Shown piece by piece: positions 14,846 to 55,065 of a stretch of DNA of 64,000 nt. The stretch comes from Acanthacorydalis orientalis (lineage: Eukaryota > Arthropoda > Insecta > Megaloptera > Corydalidae). The notes under the pieces were generated by a model. It was not told the origin of the DNA. It saw only the letters and a program-made list of their open reading frames with translations, and ran no database searches. The position numbers and the translations under genes were made by a program. The stretch is taken from NCBI GenBank assembly GCA_034766995.1, contig CM068313.1:27125825-27189824 (forward strand), written 5' to 3'. The stretch's first letter is position 1. Every line of letters starts with the position of its first letter.

Positions 14846-14928
<83 letters not shown>
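14846..14928. repeat. Compound (AC)n(TA)n microsatellite
   Basis: About 30 bp of AC passes directly into about 50 bp of TA. The same CA/TG-to-TA junction recurs at 24092-24200, 30163-30232, 40688-40780 and 59826-59955. Confidence 0.95.
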
Positions 14929-14931
<3 letters not shown>

Positions 14932-15022
14932 AATTTACACACAAATACAAAATAAGTTATAAAAATTCTTGAGTGAATATTTCTCAATTTTAAAATAGAG
15001 TAAATGTATATGTATGTATGTA

Positions 15023-15068
<46 letters not shown>

Positions 15069-15383
15069 TATGTATAACTTGCTATAGTAAGTATAATTTT
15101 AAAAAATTGAATTATACATTATAAAAATAGGTTAAATATGATTTAAATATTTTTTGCGATGTGTTTAAAATATTTGGTAATTAATTGATAACTCAGTAGC
15201 ATAATTACATTAAACACGTTTTTAATATTATTATTATTCATTTAATTGATGTTTTAGTTCAAAATATGTTTGCACAGTTTAAAAAGATTTATTATTATAA
15301 AAATTATTCCTTCATTGAATTTGCGAAATAAAAACAATGTAATGAAAGTGTAGTATAAATTGTTAGGAACAGCTATGTAATTT

Positions 15384-15386
<3 letters not shown>

Positions 15387-15461
<75 letters not shown>
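15387..15461. repeat. (TA)n microsatellite, 75 bp
   Basis: Pure TA tract, about 0.5 kb before the promoter-like island. Confidence 0.95.
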
Positions 15462-15463
<2 letters not shown>

Positions 15464-15929
15464 GCATATGTGAACAATTCCGTTTGTTTCACATATTTTT
15501 TTTATAATGAAATAAAAAGTTAAAACGTATTTTTTGTAATTCAGTATGAAACAAGTTTATAATTTGTATATAAATGTATACATAAACGTAAAAATAGTAA
15601 TCTATCGATTAAAATCTCGTTTACTTAAAATAAATAAAATAAACTAAGCTTGCTATTAGCATTTTTCAAATTTATAGTTTTCTATAATGAGTTTATTCAG
15701 CAATGCCACCTAATCGTTAAATTCTATATTTAAAAAACGAAATAATTTTTGTTTGAATTTTAAATTGTTTTTTTTTTCTTTTTTTAATATATTAATCCTA
15801 CTGTTTTTAATTAAGACCAGTCTCTATTCGAACTAGGAAACAAATCTAGCAGAAACATTCGATTAAATGTTTACGATGTGTATAGTATAAAGGTGCAAAA
15901 CAATTTATTGACAAGATAAACGGAAAACC

Positions 15930-16480
15930 ACACAAGTGAATATAACACACAACGGTAGCCAATTATACATAAGTGGTATCTCATCACAATGCGGATCCAA
16001 TTGTACAAATTATCGTAGTGAGTCCAGCCTTCGAAGTCTCTTGGGCCAGGTATTGAAACGATCCGACCGTCTACACAATCCATATATTCATCTATATATC
16101 CATCCATCCATCCCTTTTTCCCACTACATTTTCTCGCAAGTAACAGACTTGCAATTTGACGCGACCTGCCTAATCTTCACACCCCCTCCCTTAATGCGAT
16201 CGCAGAGGTAACTCACTAGTCTTGCGCATTTTAACCGATGGCGCGTCGCTAGTTATTGCTGGTGCTTTTATGTCTGCACAGTGCACACACACTGTTCTGT
16301 TGTCAGATGTTGTGTGCTTCACAGCAAACGTTGACTGCTTCGAGACGCAACTTCTCGCATGTCAGTTGACTACCACACTCCGCCGCGAATAGTTGCAATC
16401 GGACCGGGCTATGCTATTGTATTCATTGTTGCTACTGCAACATGTCGGTCTTTGTCAGCGGCTCGAAAATATATTATTGA
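15930..16480 (+). promoter_or_regulatory. GC-richer promoter-like island upstream of the receptor gene
   Basis: About 550 bp of near-balanced base composition, with several CpG-containing stretches, in an otherwise AT-rich region. It lies 0.5-1.1 kb before the receptor ATG. Open frames on both strands here have no recognisable domain or good splice pairing. A short (CATC)n run lies near 16095-16115. Confidence 0.5.
16362..16396 (+). promoter_or_regulatory. Candidate core promoter (Inr + DPE) of the receptor gene
   Basis: TCAGTT at 16362-16367 matches the arthropod Inr TCAKTY exactly. With A+1 at 16364, position +28 is 16391, where AGTTGC matches five of six bases of the DPE consensus RGWYVT. 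It sits in a GC-richer island and no TATA box is at -30. If transcription starts here the 5' leader is about 670 nt and contains upstream ATGs, so a 5' UTR intron is possible. Confidence 0.4.
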
Positions 16481-17036
16481 AATTTAACAATCAAGTGCTG
16501 TCACGTACAGCCGCTACTCATTAAATATCAGTAATAGAACTTGAACTGTTTGTATAAATTTTTGTATAAACAACAAAACAAACATAAACACCTACTTTCT
16601 AAGGATATTATTTACAAGTTTTGTAAAAAGTTCTCTCGGTGATTGAGGACCGAAAAACTTTAAGTAAATAAACTCACGTGGGTTGTTAAATAAAATTTAT
16701 CTTTTTTAATTGTTTTAAGAACTATCTTTTAAAATATACTTGTTTAATGTTCTTCATAGCAATGAAAATAACCGAGTATTACCAGTGTATATATGTTTAA
16801 TTTATAAATGTATCATTGATTTAAATATATAAAATAAGAACTTAACTTAATATACATTCTTACCAAAAATTCGCCACAGTTAAATAGTAATAATATTTGT
16901 GATAATTTTTTTATATATTGTGTGATATTAAAAACTATTTAAATAAAATGTGCAAAATTGCATAAAAGTGCGAATTGTGGATCGATCAACATATAAATAT
17001 ATAGTAGTGATCATTTGTGTATAAAATTAGGTGAAA

Positions 17037-43431
<26,395 letters not shown>

Positions 43432-43854
43432 CAAATAGGAAACAACATATAAAAATCAAAAGAAAGTATGTAAGAAGTTCCTAAAAAACTAAAATTAAAA
43501 AAGGACGATAATTTATTAAAATAAAATTTGTAACATCAAAATAAAAGTTTGGTGATTATTTAAAATGTATGTGAAGTGTGTACAAATATTTATAAAAAAA
43601 TGTTTGAAACAGATGTGATTGTATAATTGAAAAATCGTTATTTTCTGTAGTGTTTGTGTTAGAATCAAAAATAAATCCGTTATCTTTTCAACAACATGCC
43701 CTTTTTTAAATTGAAGCGACAATGACATTTTGTGCAAATTACATTTAAAAAAAATTAAAAAAAATACTACCCCAAATCCCAAACATTAATTGATACAAAA
43801 ACAGAAATGTAAAGAAAATGTGTAATTCGTTAAGTGTATTAAAAATTCCAAAAT

Positions 43855-43860
43855 AATAAA
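43855..43860 (+). terminator. Probable polyadenylation signal of the receptor gene
   Basis: AATAAA about 425 nt after the stop codon, followed within 20 nt by a TTGTGTTTG GT-rich stretch as expected downstream of a cleavage site. An earlier AATAAA at 43670-43675 is an alternative. Confidence 0.45.
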
Positions 43861-43889
43861 ATATTAAATATTCTTGTGTTTGATAGTGA

Positions 43890-44981
43890 CGACAGTATGT
43901 TTTCTTTGTCAATGTTTTGAGAAATCTTCCAGTGTGTAAAATAAATAACCTTGTATATATACAAATTTAAGACGTGTGTATAAAAATTTAATTATTTATA
44001 CATACAATCCAGATCTTCCTTACTGACTATTTCAATATTTAAAACAAACAACCAATCTAGTTTTAATAATATAAATGTTTTAATGTGTTGATATTACAAG
44101 AGAGGGTCTTGGAATTTCGATATTATAGTCATATAGTATTTATAAAATGCACTTATAATCTTCTTTACTGTGGACTCAGATAACCCATTAAACATGTGTA
44201 CATAAACTCTTTGTCTTGTAATCTTCATTATGACCAATGCAATTAAATAACATTTCTAAAGTTTTTATTTATGAGGCGTCAGTATTAAATACGATAACCA
44301 TATTAATTCGATTTGAAATATAATCACCATATGTTATTGACTTTTCTATTACTGGATTATTATGAAAATAGATATGATATAGATAGATGTTATCTTATTC
44401 TTTATGTGTAATAGTGTTTTTAAATAAACGTTACCTTATTCTTATATTTGTATAGATACTTTTTTTAATTCACGCATATCCGTGTTTGAGTTCATATTTC
44501 TTAATGTCAAGTCGCAAATATCACATACAGCATTAAATATATAGATTAGGAAATAAAACATAATTTTTACCTATATATGTACCGATATTATATCATAGAT
44601 ATTTGATATTTGTATTTTCAGTGATATGCAAAATATAATGGTTCTGTATATTAAATAGTATTTTATATTATTTACCGATTATAGATATGGAAAAATAACA
44701 CGGTTAAACGCATTATTACGTAATTATGAAGAAATTATTCTCACTTATGTTTTTCTAATGTCAAATTCACAAATATGTACATTTATTATTACTTCAGATC
44801 TAAAGGTATATAGCGTCTCAGTTGTTTATATTCTTACAGAATACAGTAAAGCATACATCATTGTTAAATAACTTTTCTCAATAGTCTTTTTTAATTTCGT
44901 GTGCAAAGAAAAATCGTTTAAAAAATAAACGAATACAATTATTGTGTTGAAACGTCACATATGTGTGCGTGTGTATGTCTG

Positions 44982-45041
<60 letters not shown>

Positions 45042-45250
45042 TTGATTACATTTTCTCCGTTGACAGTGTTTTAATTTGCTTTAAAAAACAAATTAAAGTC
45101 TAAGTATTAAATACTACAAGTGAAATCATTATACTTAATTTTATTTATAAATTAATTGAAATTAAAAACTCATTATAATAAATGTTTAGGTGATCAACAA
45201 AAAAAAAATGAACATATATTTAAAAGAAAGATATAAATGTTATATTTATG
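43890..45250. other. AT-rich 3' flank of the receptor gene
   Basis: Nothing recognisable besides a (TA)n tract near 44989-45036. It may include 3' UTR of longer transcripts. Confidence 0.55.
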
Positions 45251-45389
45251 TGGTTATATTCGTTATAGTGGTGTAGTTCGGGCGTAAGCAATTTATTATA
45301 GACAATTTTACGCCGTTAAGAATGGAATTATGTGTTACAGATTTACATTTTTCATTACTTTTCTGCATATTTCTGGTGTTATTTGGCGA

Positions 45390-45870
45390 TTTCTTGCTGG
45401 ATGTTATCTTTAAGCTGTTCACTTATTACTAAATTGTTAGCATAGACCTTTTCCTTCGACTCTTAAAAAAAAAACTGATCCAGTCAAATCAGGTGGACGA
45501 GGTGGCCAATCGATGTGACCAAATTTCCAAATTATTCGACCAGGGAATGCATTGAGCAAAATTTGCATCGTAGCATAAACCTTGTTCATTAATTTCAGAC
45601 ACAAAGAAGTTTTGGAGCATCGAATTATCGTTCACTAATTATAGTAACAACATTTTCAATAAAAAAAATGGTCCAATGATTACACCATCACAAATTGTAC
45701 ACACTTTATGAGGGTAAAGACGTTGTTCATGGATCAGATTAGGGTTTTCTGATCCCCAATAACGGCTGTTTTGTTTGTTTACATATCCACGCATTTCGAA
45801 ATGAGCTTCATTACCTATGACTAAACTTTTTTAAAAAACAGGGTCGTTAATTTGAGATGTAACACTTTAT
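45390..45870 (-). pseudogene. Relic of a second mariner/Tc1-superfamily transposase
   Basis: On the - strand the pieces read GNEAHFEMRGYVNKQNSR with YWGSENPN (about 45760-45818), then VCTICDGVIIGPFF, then FPGRIIWKFGHIDWPPRPP and DLTG (about 45480-45545), then a region with EQLKDNIQQEIAKY. These are hallmarks of the insect DDE family with FSDE.HF.LNGYVNKQN and WPPRSPDLTPLDFFLWG. The catalytic Asp of the first motif is Asn here, the DFFLWG block is eroded, and frameshifts separate the pieces. Related sequence may extend to about 45260. Confidence 0.72.
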
Positions 45871-46009
45871 AACTAACTCCATTCCCGACGGCGTTAAACT
45901 CTGTATTCCCTGCGTCCAAACTATATCATTGGTAAATTACAACTGACAGTTCACAACAAATAAAAATGACGGCAAAATAAAATCGGACGAAGTTTATTCA
46001 GTCTGTATA

Positions 46010-46114
46010 TGAAATTATCATCATCAGCAACCTCTTTCGATCCACTGCTGGATGAAGTCCTCTACCAATACTTTTCAGTTCAGACGATTCAATGCTTCTG
46101 TTTTCATAAATTCT

Positions 46115-46118
<4 letters not shown>
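46010..46118 (-). mobile_element. LINE 3' end fragment, copy A
   Basis: On the - strand it translates LNRL, a stop, then KVLVEDFIQQWIERGC and a stop, followed by a TGATGATGATAAT tail. This is the C-terminus common to a widespread insect non-LTR retrotransposon type, whose DNA reads as TCCACTGCTGGA on the other strand. It matches copy B at 63050-63293. A (TA)n tract follows at 46119. Confidence 0.68.
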
Positions 46119-46172
<54 letters not shown>

Positions 46173-46614
46173 TAGTTGAGAACACAACATAATTGGTCAG
46201 TATGTACTTGCATTAGAATTAATTAAGAAATATATTCAATAATTTATAGAATTCCACAGAATAGTTTTATGCATTGTTAATATTCCTACTTAGTAATTGA
46301 TTGACTTTCATTATATCACACTTGTCATTGTTAATTGCTAATATACTGTATTATTCCACATCAATCATTATTAACTAATAAAATTTTCACGTGATAGACA
46401 CTCACATGTTATTATTAATATAGCCCATAATCTAGTTATATTTGTTATTTTAAGATAAAAGGACTCAAAAGTAACCAACTTAACGCATGAATTGGAAATT
46501 TCAGGGTTCAAATATAAAGTACACTTAGTAACGATTATCAAAAAAGTATAACTGTACACTTTTAAGACATAAATATGCCAATATAACGATATTACGTAAC
46601 AAAGTTATATTTAC

Positions 46615-46696
<82 letters not shown>

Positions 46697-46699
46697 TAG

Positions 46700-48205
46700 G
46701 AAGGAAAAATAGATAAAAATTATTTGTTTATATGAAGGGTATTTGTACACGATTTGTAAATAAACATTCGATTAGCAAATATTATTCAAAAGATTAAGAC
46801 ATTCATTTAAACAAATATTTGAAATGTGAATGACACGTTTTGTTATATTAGTTTAATGGTATTAAGTTTCTAATGGCAGTAGCTATTATTCACGCGAGTA
46901 AATTTTAAAAGGGTACTCTATAAATAGAAATCGAACGTTTTTGTTAAAAATAAAGTTCTAATTTAAATATAATTTTTGTTAAAAATATTGTAAATAATAT
47001 TTCTCTGAATTATATTTAAAGTACGGAATTATTTTTGGAAAAAAAAACTACAAACTATTTAAAAGAATAACGTATTATCTATATAACAGGCTTAGAACTT
47101 CGTAATAAAGCAATAAAATCCAATCGATACTCATTAACATTGATATTTGTAAACTTACATCTTTTTATCTAAAAGTGATTTGCTTTTTAGTATATTAAAA
47201 ATACAATGTAATTTTGTTAAAGATGTCAATGTGGAATCTTAGATTGAGATTTCTTATGACTGAAAAGAATACTGTAAGAAAGGAATGAAAAAAACAAATT
47301 GTTTCCGAAAATAGAGATATTCAATAATGTCAAAACAAAAAATGACAAATGACGATAAAACTTTATTATTTGCTATTTTTCATTTGTTGTCAAGTTTCCA
47401 AAATTGTAATTTTTTGTTTTTAGATATTTAGACTGTTTCTTGAATATGTAAATATTTGACTTTTTAAAAATTACATAATTTGAAGAGAAAATTAAAGTTA
47501 CATTTTAAATTAATACCTAAAGCTTATCATTAACTTAGATAAGTTAAAATTTTAAAATTAAAAAAGTTTCAAGTCAATATTCTGACATTCATATAAACAT
47601 TATTTAATATGACATGTTTTTGACCAATTATTAATTTAGTTGGCATTATAAAAAAGTACACAGGTCAATAAAATATAATTTAAATAAAGTATATTATTTA
47701 TATTTTTTTTTATAAAAACAGAATTTACTCAATTCAGGATTATTTTGTGTATTTCATTTTAAACTATTATTTCAAATATATGTCCAAGATTAAATATGTT
47801 ATAAAACTTATAACTAGTAATAGTGGACATAAAATTTTAATAAAATATTTAAGTTCCTTTCATTTCTTAAACAAAAATGCAGATAAATATTCATTATGAA
47901 CGGTATCAAGTAAATAAAAACTAACATACCAACTATATTAATAATATAACTATGATGTGAAAAAAAACTGTAATTGAAAATATCTCTGTGAGATTCCAAC
48001 TTATTATTTATTAATTATAATGTAGTAATAAAATGAAATTATTTCATGTCACGAATAGTGATAAAAATATGGGTTTTATTACATTAAGTTTTTTTTATTT
48101 TTCATGAAGTTTCATGAGTTGTTTAATAAGAGAATCCATTTTATTTTTATTATATATTTTAATAATCTTTTTAATTTGCGTTTTGAATATTATTTCTCTC
48201 TCTCT

Positions 48206-48258
<53 letters not shown>

Positions 48259-48994
48259 TATGCGTGTGTGTGTATGTATGTATTAGAAAATTTCATTATT
48301 AAAACTGTTACTTAATGAAATTATTTTGTTGACAAACGCTTTATTTAATTTTAACGAAGCAATTTGTGTCTTTTTTATAGTCTATATTAATTTTAGTTAA
48401 TCTTCAAATGATTTATAATTGTGAATAAAATGTATATGTCGTTCTCTTTCTCTCTCTCTCTATATATATGTATATGTTAATGTTTTTCTTAATGAAAAGT
48501 TTGAATAATTTTTAATACAATTTTTAGAAAGAAATCAAAATTAATACATTAAGTTATATATCATATATGCATCGAAGTATGTATATGTCTATACGAATGA
48601 AATTGTACAGGTTTATTTAATAAAGTTTCGCATTATATTAAACTTCTTTTAAAGAATATCATAGTACAACACATACCTATTTTATACGACACACCTCTAA
48701 ATATATAGTTGAATTTTAAATATCTCTTTTCTAGTATTTGATTCGCGAAGGCGTGGTTTAAGGCACATAATACATAATTGTATTTTTTTTATGAGTAAAC
48801 TGATGTTTATTTATCAGCATATCGTTAAACATAGTACACGTATACGACTGTATACATTTCTTGTCGGCCTTTTATATTCTCATGAATATCATAATAGACT
48901 AATTATAAATGCAACATTTCCGGTTGAAAGCGTGTCTCTTTTCTTAAAATTCTCGCATTTTTCGTTTTATTTACATGTTAAGGAATTTCAATAA

Positions 48995-49070
<76 letters not shown>

Positions 49071-49862
49071 CTGTTGATTGTTAAATGGATAATTATCTAG
49101 TTTTATTCTGTTGTGTATGTAAATTGTGAAATAATTAAAATGAATCTGTATATTGGAAAGATTTTTTAGAAATATTTTTTGCGAAATTATTCAACAATTA
49201 ATATTTATTAAAATATATGAAAATGATGATCATTAGATGATTTTGTTTCATTTAATAATAAAATATTATATGCATTACTTATGTATACGAGACGCTATTT
49301 TACCCTTTTCATTTAACGATTTTTAATTGTTAAATCATATATTTTACTTTTTCTCTATTTTACCTTTCTGAATACATTTTTTTAATTTATAGATTAAAAA
49401 AATAAAAATATCTTTAAACAGTAATAAAAAGTTTTAATTACATATTTGTGTTTAATTATTAGAGTAAGAGAAAGGTTCATGTACCCTCATTTTTATGTCA
49501 TCTTGTTTAGAATGGAGAATAAATTAAAGGAAATATGTACATATTTAATATTTTAGATGCATGTTATGTAATCAAATCGGTAGATATATTAATATCATAC
49601 TCATGAATAATGCTTTCACGTATGAATATAACATACATGAATACTGTTTTTCAATGTTTTTAAACAAAAGTATACACTGAACAAATTGTCAGACTGTAAG
49701 TTATAACAACATTCTGTAATAAAATTATAGATAAAATAGTGTTAATATTAGGTATTTTTGTATGAAAATATGGCTGTTGTCATGATCATGACTGATTGTA
49801 GATATATTTATCAATAAACTTGTAATTTATGACATAAATTGTGTTTTTATCGTGTCTTGATT

Positions 49863-49935
<73 letters not shown>

Positions 49936-50605
49936 ATTTATATTGTATTGGTTGTTTGAAAATATAAAAATATACTATAAGAAATAATCTAAGAATATTT
50001 TATTACATTTGAATGTAACGACAAAAATTATTTTTATTTTTAATCTAGTAGCGTTTACGGGATTTTTTTATGTAAAAAAAGGTATAAAACGTTGAAAATG
50101 TCTGTAGTTTTTAGATGTTTAAATACAGGAATACTGAATAAAAAATATTGCTAGTGAATGAAATGACAGAGAACAAGAGTAAAACGACTGATGAGCGTTA
50201 ATGGCCAGCAAGAATCTAGAACCTTCAATAGTGGGTCAACTAAAGCCCATTGTATTCCATGTTCAGTTTTCAAAGGTATAAGTAGTCCATTCAATGTGCT
50301 TTATACAACGTGATTCTGTGCCCAATCCACCGAGTTAGCGGAATATTGTTGAATGTTAGAATAAAAGTATTGTATTTCTATTAAAATGTTCTATTGTTTT
50401 ATTTTCTTGATCAGGGAAAATGTTATAAAATGAATTTTAGGTCGTTTCTTTACTTCGATGTCAGACAAGTAAATACTGTTTCAAATTTAATTAGTGTTTT
50501 AAAATAAATTGTAAATTAGAATTACTCATGTATGAACTCACTATAATCTGATTCATTATGACAGTGAATCAGATGTGTGGTGAACAATAAGCGTATGGGG
50601 TGTTA

Positions 50606-50685
<80 letters not shown>

Positions 50686-52810
50686 TGTGTGGAAATGTGT
50701 TACCTGGTAGAAAGTGTTTGTGTTAGAAGTTACATAAAATAATAAATTTGAATTTGGAGTGCAAAATTTATATACATATGCAAGCCAAAGATGAGAAATA
50801 ATTACAATGAGAATTAAATATTTCTTTCATTATTAGTCACGTTCGAAATTTCGTTGTCTTTAATAGTTACTTATATATATAAATAATGTTTTAGGAGCTA
50901 AGATATATTGGGATAGTGATAAGTGTTCATAATTAGCGCAATAATGTAAGAATAAAATTTTTGACGAATCATTTTTCACGCCAAATTTTCCTAGTTGAGT
51001 TAATAAAAATCTAATTTACAACAAAAGATTAAATACAAATAATCGTTTATTTTAAAATATTTTAATCCCATTAGAAGTTTGAGAAAAGTAAATTATATTT
51101 ATTTAGAGATGCCTTTAATTAATTTTAAGATTAATTTGTGTTAGTGGATCGAAGAAGCTTATTATTTTTTATATTCATTTAATAGGTAAATACTAATAAA
51201 TTCTTATATTTACAATAAAAATATAAAATCGTGGCTGTGGAAAAAATAAGTATTCACTTGTTAATAAATATGCATAACTTTAAAATGAAATCACGAATAT
51301 AGTGTTGAATAAATAACCAGTATCTCCTATAAAAAATGTGTGTTTCTTTAATGACTGATCACTAAACACATTTTGTTTTCAAAAATATTATAAAAGTAAT
51401 CATAAGTATCAAAAAAAAGTTCCTATATATTTTTTATGTAACTGACAAAATTATTTTCCAGTAAACATAAATTTGTTAAGTATTTATTTCCTACAATACA
51501 TACGTTCCCGTCAATTAAATTGAGATACTTTATTGACTGCGATTGATAGCAAAAAAAAATCCAGTCATTATTCTTGTTCACCTGTACATTAAGATTATGA
51601 ATTTTGCTTAGATATTTTTAGAAAACAAATATTAAGTTACTTGTTAAGAACTTTGTAAAAATTGCCATTATAATGCATATTGAATGAAAAGTTTAAAATA
51701 ATTGAAAACAAGTGAAAGACTTTTTTATTATTCTTTTATTTATGTGCACAAAAAATAATTTATTAAAAACAAATATTTTGGATTGAAAATGAAAAATACT
51801 GAATTAGAAGCAAACTCTGTTACTATTAATATTATTGAATTAAAAATATTTTCGGCCCTACTATTTGTATTAGAAATATATTCATCGTTCATTAACTACT
51901 CAACTGTCATCATAAATATTTGTAGTAAAAAACTTATTTTTTTTTACTTTTTAAAAAAGTTGCACATGAATTGTGAAACTTTTAAACAATTTATTCATTA
52001 TTTTGATTTTAATCCTAAACGATTAAATTAAACCATTAATAACAAAAATAAGATATTTTCATTTATTTCCATTTTTGAACTCAATATGTTTTCAATTTTC
52101 TTAATGAAAATATTATTTTGTTTCCGTAATATCAAAAATGTCGTTGGCAGTAAAAAAATATTCTTTGCTTTTTTGGACGAGTATAATTGTTAAAGATTAT
52201 TTTATAATAAGAGATAATCAGAACATTTGATTTCAAATGATACGGAAACATTACATAAAAAAGATTTGAACCGATTGATGCCCAAAAAGCTATTTACTTC
52301 TATAAACAGGTAAGGCATTTGACCTCTAATGATTTATTGCAAGATGGCAAGTTCAGGTTTTTCACTTATAAAACTTCAATAATATTTTTATCTTATTTCT
52401 ATTTAGCACGTTAAATATTGTATACCTGTATGAGTCATGAGTTAAATCCTTGAAATCTATATCTGTCAATAGAGACCAGCTATGCGTTTTCGTTGAATTT
52501 GATGTTGTAATTAAATGTAAATACATTTCAATTTCTTAATATCGAATTCATGTGCACTTCTAGGAATAATTCAGAAAAGTTGATGCTTATTAAATTCAAA
52601 GCATAAATTTTAATGATGTCAACATTAATGTTCATTGAGTATTTTTACTAAAAAGATATTTTTTTTAAAAAAGGTGATGTAAACTTTAAATCTGGATTTG
52701 ATTTCGTAATTTATTTATTAGCTTGTATTCATTTTACTATGGATAGTCTATGGATGAAATTGTTTTAATATTATTTTGTAAATAGCTTTTTCATAAAAAC
52801 ACACACACAC

Positions 52811-52870
<60 letters not shown>

Positions 52871-54019
52871 GTATGTGTGTGTATGGTGTTGCTGTATTCA
52901 AGTTACTTTATAGAAAGAAAAAAATGCATGTCAACATTAAAAGGGATCGACGATGTAGACGATTATGTTTTTGTTGGAACGTTGTTTTTTATGGAGAAAA
53001 TAAATTAAAAAGTAACTATCGTAAAGTGAAATTAAAAAAAATCTGCGAAAAAATCAAAAGTATCAAAAAGAACCACTAATATTTTAGTGTCAAATCATCA
53101 GTAGGTGGTTACGGTCATAAATAATGTTGAAAACATTCATTAAAAATTCATTACTCTTCTGAATTTTTACACCTTTGAAAACAATCAAGATTCAATGTTT
53201 GTGTATAAGTAAAAGACTTTGACCATAAATTTGAACGCTTTAGAAATATTGCTTAACGATCGCGAGATATACGATTGCTGGTATAATTTATACGCTTTGA
53301 TATTTGATCCGTTGCGGTTATTTAAAATTAACATGCTAAGAATTTCATTTTTTCTAGTAAAAATTTCTACTCGATAAACGCATAAAACTTATATATAAAT
53401 CACTGAAGAACTCCCACTGTGATTTCTGATAAAAATTTTTGTAATTGATAAAAATAAATCAAATATTTTGTTTACTTTTATTCACAGTTTTATAAAAGTC
53501 TAATAACGTTGTTGGTTTTTCAATATTCATATTTTTTTGATTGGGCAATTTATTAATGTTTGGCTGTATTTAAAAGTTCAACAAGGTTCAGAGTCAAAAG
53601 GCTATTTCAACATGTATAATATCTTCTATTAGAATGGTCATTTGTCAATTTTTTTTTTGTTTGCTAGACGAAATTCGTATTACAGATCATCTTTATTTAG
53701 AAAAAAAAACATACATATTTACTTTAGTATTTCATTGACTAAGACGCTTTTTTATAGAATGTAATTACGTAAATAAATCAATATTTTCATCACGTTCTAC
53801 ATGTTGGAATTCGTAGCTCAATTAATTTCGGAATTAATTGATTTTGAACGTCGGTTCTCACAGTTCGCAATTTTCACATTTTAAGCAATCCATTCAACGT
53901 ATTAATTTTCTAACAGGTATACATCTACCATATATAATTGAAGTAAAACACAACGTTTTGTGTTTATTGAATAAACACTGTATATTGTAAGAAAATGTAT
54001 TCGATTAACATACTACTTA

Positions 54020-54090
<71 letters not shown>

Positions 54091-54502
54091 TAAAAAATAC
54101 ACAATTTATTTACTTTTATTGTCAATCATTCAATGTCTCCAGATCCTATTCAGTAAACTTGAATATCAACTTCGAATGAAAAAAATACATATAAACGAAT
54201 TGTCTTTATATATCAAGTATTCAATAAAGACATGTTCAAAATACCATTAACTTTAACTGCTTATTTAATTCTACTATTTTTTTATGATATTCCCTTATAC
54301 AGAATCATTATCGAAACAAAATGATAATTATATTAAATTTAATGGGCAGTAAGTGTGAATAAAGATTCAATCATTTTAAATAAGAACACTTTTCTAAATT
54401 GTCAGTAAAAGGAGTGTTTTTTATTGTAAATGTTAAATAGCTTTATTACCTACCCATTTATGCGTATGTATTCATTATATTTTATGTATTTCCAATTGAT
54501 TG

Positions 54503-54545
<43 letters not shown>

Positions 54546-54988
54546 CACGTCATTAACTAAAAGGAAACATTGCTATAGCAGTAATGTTGACAAAGTTGTT
54601 AAGTATCAATCTATGAAGACATGTGGAAAGAGAATATAAAAAATGAAAAATCCTACTATATTCAGAGAAAATAACTTTTATTGAAAAACTAATAATATTT
54701 AATTAGCGGGAATGAAAATTAATATTTAATTATATTTAATCTAAATATGAAAAAGAACGTCTAGTGCAGGCATACAATTTTAAAATGAATTCTTTATTTT
54801 TTGTTATTTATTTGTATGTTCGTATAATATGTAAGTGTATATTAACATTTATCTCAGAAAGAAATGTATGTATAATTTAACATAAAGTCAATGACACAAG
54901 TCTAATCCATCTTTCTAATCTTCTATGATATTTTTTGACAGTCAGGTCATATAAATTACATTGGTAATATGAGATTTTTATTCGATTC

Positions 54989-55065
<77 letters not shown>

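Noticed and set aside
15871..16211. Overlapping 78- and 91-codon frames on opposite strands in the promoter island
   Set aside because: No recognised domains, and the mutual overlap is better explained by stop-poor GC-richer DNA.
43516..43782. 88-codon - strand frame in the receptor 3' UTR
   Set aside because: AT-driven composition (Phe/Ile/His-rich), no splice or initiation context, overlaps the probable UTR.
47154..47190. - strand GTAAGT-like donor near 47155
   Set aside because: Only about 10 nt separates it from the nearest acceptor; no plausible exon.
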